A stretch of DNA of 64,000 bases from Pedobacter sp. MC2016-14 (GTDB lineage: Bacteria; Bacteroidota; Bacteroidia; Sphingobacteriales; Sphingobacteriaceae): NCBI RefSeq assembly GCF_020991475.1, contig NZ_JAJMPA010000002.1:1-64000 (forward strand), read 5' to 3'. The position numbers and the translations under genes were made by a program. This document shows positions 53,789 through 62,920 of this stretch, piece after piece (within the stretch, counting starts at the first letter, position 1; every line of letters starts with the position of its first letter). The notes under the pieces were generated by a model. It saw nothing but the letters and a program-made list of their open reading frames with translations. It made no database searches and was not told the DNA's origin.

Positions 53789-55435
53789 TTGGGAAATAGC
53801 AATGATGTTGTATTATTGTATAAAACCTATGATATCGTGACTGAAGACAACAATTCCAGTATAAAGTATCCTGGAGATGCGGGGATAAATGCCGACATTA
53901 ATTCCATAGCACGCATTTCAATTGTATCCACCATATTGGATGTAGTTTGCCGCACAACCGGGATGGGCTTTGCTGCGGTAGCCAGGGTAACTGATACTAA
54001 ATGGATTGCCTGCAGTGTAAAAGATGATATCAATTTTGGGCTTAAAACAGGTGGAGAACTGCTACTGGAAACTACCATTTGTAACGAAATAAGAGAAGAC
54101 AGGCAACTTGTAGTTATTGATCATGTAGATAAAGATGAAAGATTTTGCAAGCACCATACGCCAGCGATGTATGGCTTTCAAAGCTATATCTCGGTGCCTA
54201 TTTTGCGTAAGGACGGAAGTTTTTTTGGCACTTTATGTGCAATTGACCCAAAACCGGCCTTAATCAACACCGTGCAAATCAGGGGTATGTTTACGCTCTT
54301 TGCTGATCTGATTTCTATGCATCTGAGCAGTCAGGATGAGCTTTTGGCCTCAGAGGCCAAAATTCTTGAAGAACAAAAAATAAGTGATAAATTACAGGAA
54401 GCCTTACAAACAGGCAATATGGGTACCTGGAGTATTGACCCTAAAACCCTGCATGTAAGTATGTCTGATAACATCAAGGAGCTTTTTGGCTTTTCTTTAA
54501 CGCATGACATCAGTATGGAGCAGATTATGGAGGCCATTGATCCCGAATACCACAAGCCGCTGACAGATGTGCTTACAAATGCAGTTGAAAAACACAAATC
54601 AAGCGATATTACCTATTCTATTACTAACCTGGTAACAAAAGAACGCAAATGGGTAAGGGCAACCGGCAAGGTTTTTTTACACGGAAATGATCCTGTAGAA
54701 TATTCTGGTTTGGTAATGGATGTAACTGCCGATAAAATGGAAGAGATGCGTAAAAATGACTTTATCGGTATGGTAAGTCATGAGTTAAAAACGCCCCTTA
54801 CTTCGCTCAACGGTTACATTCAGCTGCTGCAGCGGGTGGCTATAAAAGGTGCTGATACTTTTGCTGCCTCTGCTTTGGGTAAGGCACATGCGCAGATTAA
54901 AAAGATGAGCAATATGATCAATAGCTTTTTGAACGTTTCCCGTCTTGAAGCTGGCAAAATTTTAATTCAGAAACATGAATTTCAGCTGGATGAATTGCTT
55001 AGGGAGATCATTGATGAAACAGATTTGACCGTAAGTAGCCACATGATCACTTTTTTACCATGTTGTCAGGTTATGATATATGCCGATCATGATAAAATTG
55101 GTTCAGTTATTTCAAATTTACTGAGTAATGCGGTAAAATATTCTCCAAAGGGCAAACAGATTACTGTTAAATGTGAAATTATAGAAGATAGCGTTGTGGT
55201 GAGTGTAAAAGATGAGGGGATGGGTATTAAACCGAATGACATAAACCGGTTATTTGACCGCTTTTACAGGGTTGAAACCAAGCATACACAAAATATTTCT
55301 GGATTTGGAATAGGGCTTTACCTAAGCGCAGAGATTGTTGAGCGCCATGATGGACGCATATGGGTAGAAAGCCAGTCTGGAGTGGGGAGCACATTTCACT
55401 TTTCATTGCCGCTGAAAGCGCAGGAAATTGTGTAA
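53789..55435 (+). CDS. GAF-PAS sensor histidine kinase
   Basis: 548 residues, no membrane helix, so likely a cytoplasmic sensor. GAF domain (about 35-185, VPILRKDGSFFGTLCAIDPK), PAS_3 (about 205-325), dimerisation domain with the phospho-His in MVSHELKTPLTSL, and the ATPase domain with ISNLLSNAVKYSP, VKDEGMGI, LFDRFYR and GFGIGLYLS. All catalytic boxes are intact. No response regulator is adjacent. The frame opens with TTG at 53789; a GTG at 53837 is another option. Confidence 0.88.
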   Translation: MGNSNDVVLLYKTYDIVTEDNNSSIKYPGDAGINADINSIARISIVSTILDVVCRTTGMGFAAVARVTDTKWIACSVKDDINFGLKTGGELLLETTICNEIREDRQLVVIDHVDKDERFCKHHTPAMYGFQSYISVPILRKDGSFFGTLCAIDPKPALINTVQIRGMFTLFADLISMHLSSQDELLASEAKILEEQKISDKLQEALQTGNMGTWSIDPKTLHVSMSDNIKELFGFSLTHDISMEQIMEAIDPEYHKPLTDVLTNAVEKHKSSDITYSITNLVTKERKWVRATGKVFLHGNDPVEYSGLVMDVTADKMEEMRKNDFIGMVSHELKTPLTSLNGYIQLLQRVAIKGADTFAASALGKAHAQIKKMSNMINSFLNVSRLEAGKILIQKHEFQLDELLREIIDETDLTVSSHMITFLPCCQVMIYADHDKIGSVISNLLSNAVKYSPKGKQITVKCEIIEDSVVVSVKDEGMGIKPNDINRLFDRFYRVETKHTQNISGFGIGLYLSAEIVERHDGRIWVESQSGVGSTFHFSLPLKAQEIV

Positions 55436-55468
55436 ATTTGCAGCCTCATCATATTAGAATAGAAAACT

Positions 55469-56776
55469 GTGTCGTTAGATAAATTAAAACTAAGCAAGGC
55501 CCTGGTCACATCAATGACTGATGCCGGGTACTTAACTCCCAAAGAAATTCAAGCCAAAACCATGTCAAGAATCCTTGGGGGACAAGACATCATTGCTGTA
55601 GGACCAGAAAAATCTGGTAAAACAACTACGTATGTACTTGGTGTTTTAATGCGGTTAAAATACACAAAAGATGAAGCACCCAAAGTGCTCATTTTGGTAG
55701 CAGATAATGAGCGTGGGGCTGCTGTTATAGAGCAGTTTGTTACTTTAAGTAAAAACCGGGACCTCAATATTGTTGGTTTATTTGGTACTGGTGGTTATGA
55801 GGCTGAAGTAAGCGAGCTGGCCCTTGGAATTGATATTGTGGTGGCTACGCCAACCCGTGCAAGGGCAGTATACCTAAAACTGGGCTTAAACCTGAGTAAA
55901 TTGCAAACTTTTATTGTAGATGATGCCGCGCAAATTGTAGCACAAGGCATGCAGCTTCCGGTTTGTGAACTGGCCAGAAGCGCAGGGAAATGTCAGCATT
56001 TGATCTTTACAGAGGTAATGCACGATAAATTGTATAAAATGACAGATCAGTTCCTCAACTTTCCTACGCTGATAGAAGTAGAAGATTTTGGGGATACAAA
56101 AGCGGAAACAGTGACTCAACTGTTGTACCAGGTGCCAAATTATAAAACGAAGCTCAACTTATTACATAGCCTTTTGCGGGATGATGAAGTGTTTGAGAAA
56201 GTAGTTGTATTTGTAAACGGCCGTTTAACTGCTCAAAAGCTTTGTAAAAGCCTGGAAAGTGCTAAGCCGGGTGAGTATGCCATGTATAAACCTTTACATT
56301 TTGATGAGGGTGGTTTTGATGATTTTGAAGACTTTAAACAGGTTCCTGAAGCCAGGGTGCTCATTGTGGCCAATGATGGCGCAGGGCTATTGGATTTAAC
56401 AGGTATTCCTTTTATATTTCATTTTGAGGTGCCTGAAGAAAAAGAAACCTTTTTAAGCCGTATTGTTAAAAACAAAGCGCAGGAAGATGAAGTTGTGGCC
56501 ATTACTTTTGCTACAGACCTGGAACTTGTTCAAATTAAGAAGATAGAGCAAGCCATAGGGGCTAAAATAGAAACAGCAGAATTGCCAGAAGAGCTTTTAG
56601 TAGAGAAAACAGTTAAAAAGCCCAAAGGGATTGATAAAAACCGACTGGTTAAAGCAGACGAAGATATGCCCTTAGGTGGTGGGGCTTTCCATGAAAAAAA
56701 GGAAAGCAATTCAAAAAACTACAACTACGGTATTGGGCAAAAGGCAAAAATGACGATGAAGAAAAAGCACAGCTAA
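55469..56776 (+). CDS. Degenerate DEAD-box helicase-like protein
   Basis: 435 residues with the two-domain plan of DEAD-box RNA helicases but altered motifs. Kept: Q motif (YLTPKEIQ, 21-28) and Walker A GPEKSGKTT (45-53). Changed: DEAD is DDAA (151-154), SAT is TEV (181-183), motif V is NDGAGLLDL, and the HRxGRxGR motif VI is missing. The C-terminus is Lys-rich. Likely to bind RNA or ATP but not to unwind. GTG start; its last 4 bases overlap mazG on the other strand. Confidence 0.85.
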   Translation: MSLDKLKLSKALVTSMTDAGYLTPKEIQAKTMSRILGGQDIIAVGPEKSGKTTTYVLGVLMRLKYTKDEAPKVLILVADNERGAAVIEQFVTLSKNRDLNIVGLFGTGGYEAEVSELALGIDIVVATPTRARAVYLKLGLNLSKLQTFIVDDAAQIVAQGMQLPVCELARSAGKCQHLIFTEVMHDKLYKMTDQFLNFPTLIEVEDFGDTKAETVTQLLYQVPNYKTKLNLLHSLLRDDEVFEKVVVFVNGRLTAQKLCKSLESAKPGEYAMYKPLHFDEGGFDDFEDFKQVPEARVLIVANDGAGLLDLTGIPFIFHFEVPEEKETFLSRIVKNKAQEDEVVAITFATDLELVQIKKIEQAIGAKIETAELPEELLVEKTVKKPKGIDKNRLVKADEDMPLGGGAFHEKKESNSKNYNYGIGQKAKMTMKKKHS

Positions 56777-57579
56777 AGCTTTTTTGCTTCGTTCCAGTAA
56801 ACATCCATTTCGGCGAGTGTCATGTCTTGAAGGGCCTTGCCATTTTCATGGGCCTTACTTTCAAGGTATTGGAAACGTTTGATGAATTTTTTATTGGTTT
56901 TTTCAAGCGCGTTTTCTGGATTAATGTTAATAAAACGTGCATAGTTGATTAAAGAGAAGAGTAGATCACCAAATTCACTTTCTGCCTTTTCTACATCGAT
57001 AGCACTATTTTCAACCACATTAAACTCCTCTTTAAATTCCTGAAGTTCCTCTTCTACTTTTTCCCAAACCTGGGTTTTGTTCTCCCAGTCAAAGCCAATG
57101 CCCCTTGCTTTTTCCTGAATCCTGCTTGCTTTTACCAGGGCAGGCAAAGAGGCGGGTACTCCTCCTAAAACAGACTTATTGCCTTCTCTAAGCTTAATTT
57201 GTTCCCAGTTGCGTTTTACATCTTCTTCGCTGTTCACTTCAACATCACCATAAATATGCGGATGGCGGTTAACCAGTTTGTCACAAACACCGTTAAGCAC
57301 CTCCAGAATATCAAATTCTCCCTTTTCTGACGCAATGCGGGCATAAAATACCAGGTGCATCATCACATCTCCAAGTTCTTTCTTTACCTCTGTCATATCT
57401 CCCTCCAGTATGGCATCAGATAGTTCGTAAGTTTCTTCTATGGTAAGGTGGCGCAGCGTTTCCATAGTTTGCTTTTTATCCCATGGGCATTCGGATCTTA
57501 AAGTATCCAGGATAGTGAGCAAACGTGTAAAAGCTGCGGCAGGGTCTGCGGCAGCAACAGGAGGGATGTGATTGGGCAT
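56773..57579 (-). CDS. mazG: Nucleoside triphosphate pyrophosphohydrolase MazG
   Basis: Hydrolyses NTPs to NMP and pyrophosphate, removing damaged nucleotides and affecting (p)ppGpp balance. 268 residues with two MazG domains: the first has EETYELSDAI and VKKELGDVMMHLVF, the second EELQEFKEE and ESEFGDLLFSL, holding the Mg-binding acidic residues. Normal length for the family. It lies 42 bases downstream of the AI-2E-type transporter gene on the same strand. Confidence 0.94.
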   Translation of the reverse strand: MPNHIPPVAAADPAAAFTRLLTILDTLRSECPWDKKQTMETLRHLTIEETYELSDAILEGDMTEVKKELGDVMMHLVFYARIASEKGEFDILEVLNGVCDKLVNRHPHIYGDVEVNSEEDVKRNWEQIKLREGNKSVLGGVPASLPALVKASRIQEKARGIGFDWENKTQVWEKVEEELQEFKEEFNVVENSAIDVEKAESEFGDLLFSLINYARFININPENALEKTNKKFIKRFQYLESKAHENGKALQDMTLAEMDVYWNEAKKL

Positions 57580-57620
57580 AAAAAATGGTTTATAGAACGC
57601 TAAAATACCAAATAATTCAG

Positions 57621-58781
57621 CTATTCCGCTTCTTCGAACTTTATCTTTTTTGTAATTCTAAATACTTTGCGCTTTCTTTTTGATCCGGATTCTTCCTCTC
57701 CAAGCAATATTCCCCAGGGCTTTAGCTCGTCTACCCTATCAAATATAATCTTGAGCATGGCCAGATAAGGGATGCATAAAAACATGCCTGAAATTCCCCA
57801 GATCATTTCGCCAACTACAATGCCTATAAAAGCAAACAATGCATTGATCTTTACCTTGCTGCCCACTATTAAAGGCATCAGGATGTTACCGTCTAGCGCA
57901 TGTATAGCTATAAAAGCAAGTAATACCAGTAAAGCCGTAGCGCCACCCGCGGTAGCAAAGGTGATGATAACACTAATGAGCAAGGCGCTAAAAATACCGA
58001 GGTAGGGGATCACATTAAATATCCCTGCAATTAAGCCCAGCAATACTGCATACTTTACATTTAGCATAGAGAGTGCCGCTATGGTTAATGTGGTAACCAG
58101 TACCATTTGTAAAAACAGACCCAAAATATAGCGTTTAATGATGTACTGTATTTGCTTCAAAATATCATTTACCCGGCTTGCATGTTCTTCTTTAAATACA
58201 GCCGTAATAAAATGAAACAATACCCTGCGGTAATTGAGGATAAAAAACGTAAACAGTATGATAAAGGCGAGGAACAAAAGGGTGGAAGAAACGGTAAGCA
58301 GCGTAGCGCCCAGCACAGCTGCGCTTTTGGCAACGGCACCAGCGGCAGTATCGTTTAAATAATCCAGTTGTTTATGTGCGTTTACATGGAAAGTCCTTGA
58401 AATCCAGTTCTGGGCGTCGTGAAAAGTCTCCGTTACCTGGTGTTTTAACAAAGGCCAGTCCTTCATCAAATCGCTCAGTTGGCTAGCAAAAAAGAAAAGC
58501 ACGCCGATAATGATGCCCAGCATAATGCACACTGAGGTAATAGAAGCGATGCCCCGTTTAAACTTTAACTTCTGCTCAAAATAATTGGCCATAGGCAGCA
58601 GTATCAACGCCAGCAAAAAGGAGAATAAAAAAGGAGCAAGAATGGTTTCGCCTAATATGGCAATATAAACCAGGCATATAATGGAAACTAGTACCATAGC
58701 CAGTTTGGTATGGAAGGGGGTAGAGGAAATTTTTATCAAGCTGTTTAAAATTAAAGTTGGCAGGTATTCATCTAAAAACAA
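57621..58781 (-). CDS. AI-2E family (PerM/TqsA) transporter
   Basis: 386 residues with about eight membrane helices and a basic C-terminal tail (GSKRKRKVFRITKKIKF). The family includes AI-2 exporter TqsA and Na/H antiporters; the substrate cannot be read. Conserved pieces include the GLIAGIFNVIPYLGIF block and LVGSKVKINAL. No quorum-sensing gene is close, so I would not assume AI-2 transport. Confidence 0.85.
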   Translation of the reverse strand: MFLDEYLPTLILNSLIKISSTPFHTKLAMVLVSIICLVYIAILGETILAPFLFSFLLALILLPMANYFEQKLKFKRGIASITSVCIMLGIIIGVLFFFASQLSDLMKDWPLLKHQVTETFHDAQNWISRTFHVNAHKQLDYLNDTAAGAVAKSAAVLGATLLTVSSTLLFLAFIILFTFFILNYRRVLFHFITAVFKEEHASRVNDILKQIQYIIKRYILGLFLQMVLVTTLTIAALSMLNVKYAVLLGLIAGIFNVIPYLGIFSALLISVIITFATAGGATALLVLLAFIAIHALDGNILMPLIVGSKVKINALFAFIGIVVGEMIWGISGMFLCIPYLAMLKIIFDRVDELKPWGILLGEEESGSKRKRKVFRITKKIKFEEAE

Positions 58782-58833
58782 AAGCCCTGCCAGAATTAAA
58801 TATAACCAGGTGCTTTAGGTTGTTAGGATAATT

Positions 58834-59502
58834 TTAGGCTTTGACTGCTCTTAGCATTTCTCTTTTTCCTGGAGCTCCGGGCAGTTTCTCTACGGTAAAA
58901 CCTATCGCTTTTAATGCACGCTTAAGTTTACCCGTGATGGCATAGGTTACAAAAATACCTCCTGGCTTTAAAAATGAGGCGGCATGGGCAATAATTTCAT
59001 CCGTCCACATCTCTGGCTGGTGTTGTACAGAAAACGCATCATAATAGATGAGGTCAAATTGCTGTGCGCTCTGGTACCTATGTAAATAGGTATGTACAAT
59101 ACGGAGTTTTTGTGCTGGTAAAATATTCACCAATTGCTGTAAGGCTTTGCCATAGTTGAGCGTAAAGCTATCCCAAAGCAGGGCAGGTACATACTTATGG
59201 TATGCCGTTGATTCCAGTTCTTCACTTCTTAGGGGAAATGCCTCCAGCGATGTATAGTTTAGCGGAACATGATTTTCTGCGGCATAAGCTGCGCTGAGCA
59301 GAAAATTTAAGCCGGTGCCAAAGCCAACTTCGAGGATGCTGATTTCCTGTGCGGGAAAAATGGCGATGGCATGTTTTAAACCTGCGTCTATAAATACGTG
59401 TTTGCTTTCCTGTAATGCACCGTGTTTGGAGTGGTAGTGCTCTCCAATAGTTTCATTGTACAGGGTATTGGATCCGTCGGCAGTAGGTGTAATCACATTC
59501 AT
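58834..59502 (-). CDS. mnmD: tRNA U34 methyltransferase MnmD-like
   Basis: 222 residues of the single-domain MnmD family (methyltransferase part of MnmC), which makes 5-methylaminomethyl groups at tRNA wobble U34 using SAM. The SAM loop is ILEVGFGTGLNFLL, and DLIYYDAFSVQHQPEMW is the family signature. No FAD domain, as expected outside Proteobacteria. Divergent from the MmcQ-like gene. Confidence 0.9.
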   Translation of the reverse strand: MNVITPTADGSNTLYNETIGEHYHSKHGALQESKHVFIDAGLKHAIAIFPAQEISILEVGFGTGLNFLLSAAYAAENHVPLNYTSLEAFPLRSEELESTAYHKYVPALLWDSFTLNYGKALQQLVNILPAQKLRIVHTYLHRYQSAQQFDLIYYDAFSVQHQPEMWTDEIIAHAASFLKPGGIFVTYAITGKLKRALKAIGFTVEKLPGAPGKREMLRAVKA

Positions 59503-59549
59503 TGTTCAAATTTATCTGAATTACTTAAATTAGCCTTAAATTATTTGTT

Positions 59550-59888
59550 ATGGATGTTGAAATGTTGCGGGATTATTGCCTGAGCCTGCCTGGAAGTACC
59601 GAAGAGTTAAAATGGGCTGAGCATTTGTGTTTTATGATCCACGAAAAAATCTACGTAATCCATTCGCTGGATGAAGGCAGGATATCTTTTAAATGTGATC
59701 CTGAGGATTTTGAAGCGCTTACGGCAAGAGATGGCATTACGCAAGCCGCACATTTTGCTAAAGGGCAATGGGTTTCTATTGTTTCAACGGAGGTTCTGCC
59801 TGCCCCGGAACTGAAAGCGTTAATTCTGAAATCAAGAGAACTTGTTTTAGCAAAACTGCCAAAAAAAATACAGCAGCTATATTTATAA
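59550..59888 (+). CDS. MmcQ/YjbR family protein
   Basis: 112 residues of the small MmcQ/YjbR fold, with LSLPGSTEELKW, ISFKCDPEDF and KGQWVSI. Such proteins are related to DNA-binding folds and are of unknown function. Not in an operon with its neighbours as far as I can see. Confidence 0.85.
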   Translation: MDVEMLRDYCLSLPGSTEELKWAEHLCFMIHEKIYVIHSLDEGRISFKCDPEDFEALTARDGITQAAHFAKGQWVSIVSTEVLPAPELKALILKSRELVLAKLPKKIQQLYL

Positions 59889-59949
59889 CAATTGTTGTAG
59901 ATCACATTTTCCTGTGCTGTCAAACATTATTTAACCCTTGGCATCGCTA

Positions 59950-59957
59950 TAGATTTG
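59950..59957 (+). promoter_or_regulatory. -7 promoter element of the OmpW-like gene
   Basis: TAGATTTG, full TAnnTTTG match, 22 bases before the ATG. The -33 site is not a clear TTTG. Confidence 0.45.
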
Positions 59958-59979
59958 TTTCAAAATAAATCAATAGATT

Positions 59980-60669
59980 ATGAAAAGGTTATTTGTATTT
60001 GCAGCAATGATGATTGCTGGATTGAGCGTTTTTGGTCAGTCAACAGGAGCTAAAAATGAATGGAGAATCAGGTTACGTGGTGTAGGCGTAGTGCCGCAGG
60101 AAAGTGCGAAAATTGGCGTCATTGGAGGTGATGCAGCTATCTCCAATTCGTTTATTCCGGAACTTGATTTCACTTATTTTTTTAATAAACATTTTGCGGC
60201 AGAACTGATTTTGGGTACTACAAGACATAAGGTAAGTACTACAGCTTCAAATTTAACTGCTATAGGAGGCGCCGCTTCGGCAAATGTAGATTTGGGTAAA
60301 GTTTGGTTATTGCCACCAACATTGACGTTTCAATACCACTTGCCTGTTGGAAAGTTTAACCCTTATGTGGGTGCAGGAATTAACTACACTATATTTTACG
60401 GAGTAGATGAGGGGCCAGTAGTAAAAGGGTTGGATTATAAAAACAAATTTGCTTTCGCTGCGCAGCTAGGTGCAGATTACGACATCAGCAAAAAAATGTT
60501 CATCAACGTTGATGTTAAAAAACTGTTCCTTTCTACAGATGTAACTGTTGATGCCTCAAATTTAACCCCCACTTCCAGCCCACAACTTTCTTCTACATTG
60601 GCTAATCTACCTGCCGACGTAAAAATCAATCCCTGGCTTATAGGCGTAGGTATTGGTTATAAGTTTTAA
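59980..60669 (+). CDS. OmpW-like outer-membrane protein
   Basis: 229 residues, signal peptide (about 1-19, ending SVFGQ), then an eight-stranded OmpW-type barrel: WRIRLRGVGVVPQ near the start, FIPELDFTYFFNKHFAAELIL, YHLPVGKFNPYVGAGINYT and the aromatic end GIGYKF. OmpW porins transport small hydrophobic or cationic compounds and respond to stress. A good terminator follows. Confidence 0.9.
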   Translation: MKRLFVFAAMMIAGLSVFGQSTGAKNEWRIRLRGVGVVPQESAKIGVIGGDAAISNSFIPELDFTYFFNKHFAAELILGTTRHKVSTTASNLTAIGGAASANVDLGKVWLLPPTLTFQYHLPVGKFNPYVGAGINYTIFYGVDEGPVVKGLDYKNKFAFAAQLGADYDISKKMFINVDVKKLFLSTDVTVDASNLTPTSSPQLSSTLANLPADVKINPWLIGVGIGYKF

Positions 60670-60698
60670 AACAAGAAGTATTTGGTTGTATGTAGTTA

Positions 60699-60728
60699 AG
60701 CTGCTTCGCTGGAAGCGGCTTTTTTATT
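60699..60728 (+). terminator. Intrinsic terminator of the OmpW-like gene
   Basis: 9-bp stem (60699-60707 and 60712-60720) with one G-T pair, 4-base loop and a T-tract. Confidence 0.85.
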
Positions 60729-60810
60729 TGTTAAACCAGTAGTAAATTCTGGTAATCCCCAGTGTCCTAACGATGAATCCGGTTAACAATAATGTTTTTA
60801 TTGACTTCAT
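60724..60810 (-). CDS. Possible 28-residue small protein
   Basis: MKSIKTLLLTGFIVRTLGIT followed by RIYYWFNK: a short hydrophobic stretch with basic ends, like a small membrane peptide. It sits alone in a 284-base gap. Too short to prove. Confidence 0.3.
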   Translation of the reverse strand: MKSIKTLLLTGFIVRTLGITRIYYWFNK

Positions 60811-60927
60811 GGTTTTAGATTGTTTATAGAGTATTAACATATTTTAACATAATTTATTGTGTGCAATGTAAGTTTTATGTTATGTAACCCGCTATACGAT
60901 CCTAGGTGTATACTCAAAGGGAATCAG

Positions 60928-60935
60928 TAGCTTTG
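60928..60935 (+). promoter_or_regulatory. -7 promoter element of the P-type ATPase gene
   Basis: TAGCTTTG, full TAnnTTTG match, 17 bases before the ATG. No -33 box found at the expected spacing, as in regulated metal genes that need an activator. Confidence 0.4.
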
Positions 60936-60952
60936 TACTAAGCAGTATATCC

Positions 60953-62896
60953 ATGGCAGAAACTACAGTACACGATCATACACATCACCACGAAAATGAA
61001 GATCACGATCATGCAGATCATGATCATGGTGATGCCTCTTCTTTTAAAACTTATATTCCTGCAATTACAAGTTTTGTGATGTTGTTGTTGGGAGTTGTAC
61101 TTGACAACTTGATTAAGAATGATTTTTTTAATACTTACCTGCGTTTAGCCTGGTATATCCTGGCTTACTTGCCAGTTGGTTTGCCCGTTTTAAGAGAAGT
61201 TTACGAAACTGCATCAAAAGGGCAGATCTTTACAGAATTCCTGCTCATGTCACTCGCCACTATAGGGGCTTTTGGTATTGGTGAATATCCGGAGGGTGTA
61301 GCTGTTATGTTGTTTTATACCATTGGAGAGCTGTTTCAGGGTGCTGCCGTGAGCAGGGCCACTAAAAATATTAAAGCATTGCTTGATGTACGTCCGGATA
61401 CGGCGAGTGTTTACAGAAATTCTGTTTATCAAATTGTGAAACCAGATACCGTGCTTGTTGACGAAACCATTCAGATTAAAGTTGGAGAAAAAGTTCCTCT
61501 TGACGGAGAACTGCTTTCGGAAATCAGCAGCTTTAATACTGCCGCCCTTACCGGAGAAAGTAAACCCAGAACGATCAGAAAGGGAGAACCTGTACTGGCA
61601 GGAATGCTCAATCTTGATAAAGTGATTGAACTGAAAGTAAAGAAGGAGTTTAAAGACAGCTCATTGGCCAGAATTCTGGATTTGGTTCAGAATGCTACTT
61701 CAAGGAAGGCAAAAACGGAACTTTTTATCCGTCGTTTTGCTGCGGTATATACGCCAATTATTTTCTTTTTAGCCTTAGCGCTGGTATTGGTGCCTTTCCT
61801 TTTTGTGCCCGATTATCAATTTAAAGTGTGGCTATACCGCGCTTTGGTATTTTTGGTGGTTTCTTGTCCATGTGCATTGGTTATCTCTATTCCCTTAGGT
61901 TATTTTGGAGGTATTGGTGCCGCCTCTGCCAATGGGATATTGTTTAAAGGTTCTAATTTTTTAGACCTCATTACTAAGGTAGACACCGTAGTTTTGGATA
62001 AAACGGGCACACTCACGCATGGCGTGTTTAAAGTTCAAAAGTTAGTAAGTGCCTTGCCTGAGGATGAATTTTTGGGCTACCTGGTTGCTTTGGAAAGTAA
62101 ATCTACGCACCCCATTGCCAAAGCCATTGTTGCTTATGCTGCTGCTAAAAATTGGGTGTTTGCTAGTGATATAGCAGAAATTGCGGGCATGGGTTTACGT
62201 GGAGTAGTGAATGGAAAAGTTATTCTAGCCGGCAATGCAAGGTTGCTTAAAAAATTCGGCATTGATTATCCTGTTGACCTGGATCAAATTCCGGAAAGCA
62301 TAGTTATGGTTGCTGTTGATGAGGTGTATGCAGGCTACGTGCTTATTGCTGATGAAATTAAAAGCGATGCGCAAGACACCATAAAATGTCTGCAGGGGGC
62401 AGGGATTAAACAAATTGTGTTGTTAAGTGGTGATAAACTATCCATTGTAAAAAAGGTAGCCCAAGAATTGGGGATCCAAACCTATCATGGAGATTTGTTG
62501 CCTGAAGATAAGGTGAGCAGACTTGAAGCACTGCAAAAGAATAAAACCGGGAAAATTGCTTTTGTGGGCGATGGCATCAACGATGCCCCTGTATTGGCGT
62601 TAAGTGATATAGGAATTGCCATGGGGGCGATGGGGAGTGACGCAGCCATTGAGACTGCAGATGTAGTGATTCAAACAGATCAGCCGTCTAAAATCGTCAC
62701 TGCGATAGCTATTGGCAAGGCAACTAAAAAGGTAGTATTTCAAAATATTACATTGGCCTTTGTGGTAAAAGCTGCTGTTTTGATTCTTGGTGCAGGAGGT
62801 TTGGCCACCATGTGGGAGGCTGTTTTTGCCGATGTTGGGGTAGCGCTCCTGGCCATTTTAAATGCGGTACGCATTCAAAAAATGAAGTTTTTGTAA
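60953..62896 (+). CDS. Zn/Cd/Pb-type P1B ATPase
   Basis: 647 residues. Inner-membrane pump exporting divalent metals. The N-terminus is a His/Asp-rich tail (HDHTHHHENEDHDHADHDHG, about 7-26) and no CxxC metal-binding domain. SCPCAL in the membrane, phosphorylated Asp in DKTGTLTHG, STHPIAKAI, GDGINDAP, Lys in LAFVVKAAV and Asp in FADVGVALL are those of P1B-2 (ZntA) pumps. Normal core length. Convergent with the exosortase gene. Confidence 0.93.
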   Translation: MAETTVHDHTHHHENEDHDHADHDHGDASSFKTYIPAITSFVMLLLGVVLDNLIKNDFFNTYLRLAWYILAYLPVGLPVLREVYETASKGQIFTEFLLMSLATIGAFGIGEYPEGVAVMLFYTIGELFQGAAVSRATKNIKALLDVRPDTASVYRNSVYQIVKPDTVLVDETIQIKVGEKVPLDGELLSEISSFNTAALTGESKPRTIRKGEPVLAGMLNLDKVIELKVKKEFKDSSLARILDLVQNATSRKAKTELFIRRFAAVYTPIIFFLALALVLVPFLFVPDYQFKVWLYRALVFLVVSCPCALVISIPLGYFGGIGAASANGILFKGSNFLDLITKVDTVVLDKTGTLTHGVFKVQKLVSALPEDEFLGYLVALESKSTHPIAKAIVAYAAAKNWVFASDIAEIAGMGLRGVVNGKVILAGNARLLKKFGIDYPVDLDQIPESIVMVAVDEVYAGYVLIADEIKSDAQDTIKCLQGAGIKQIVLLSGDKLSIVKKVAQELGIQTYHGDLLPEDKVSRLEALQKNKTGKIAFVGDGINDAPVLALSDIGIAMGAMGSDAAIETADVVIQTDQPSKIVTAIAIGKATKKVVFQNITLAFVVKAAVLILGAGGLATMWEAVFADVGVALLAILNAVRIQKMKFL

Positions 62897-62920
62897 GTGC
62901 GGGATTCTGAACTCAGGTGG

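Noticed and set aside
57621..58781. Quorum-sensing AI-2 exporter
   Set aside because: Family membership does not define the substrate, and there is no luxS or receptor near.
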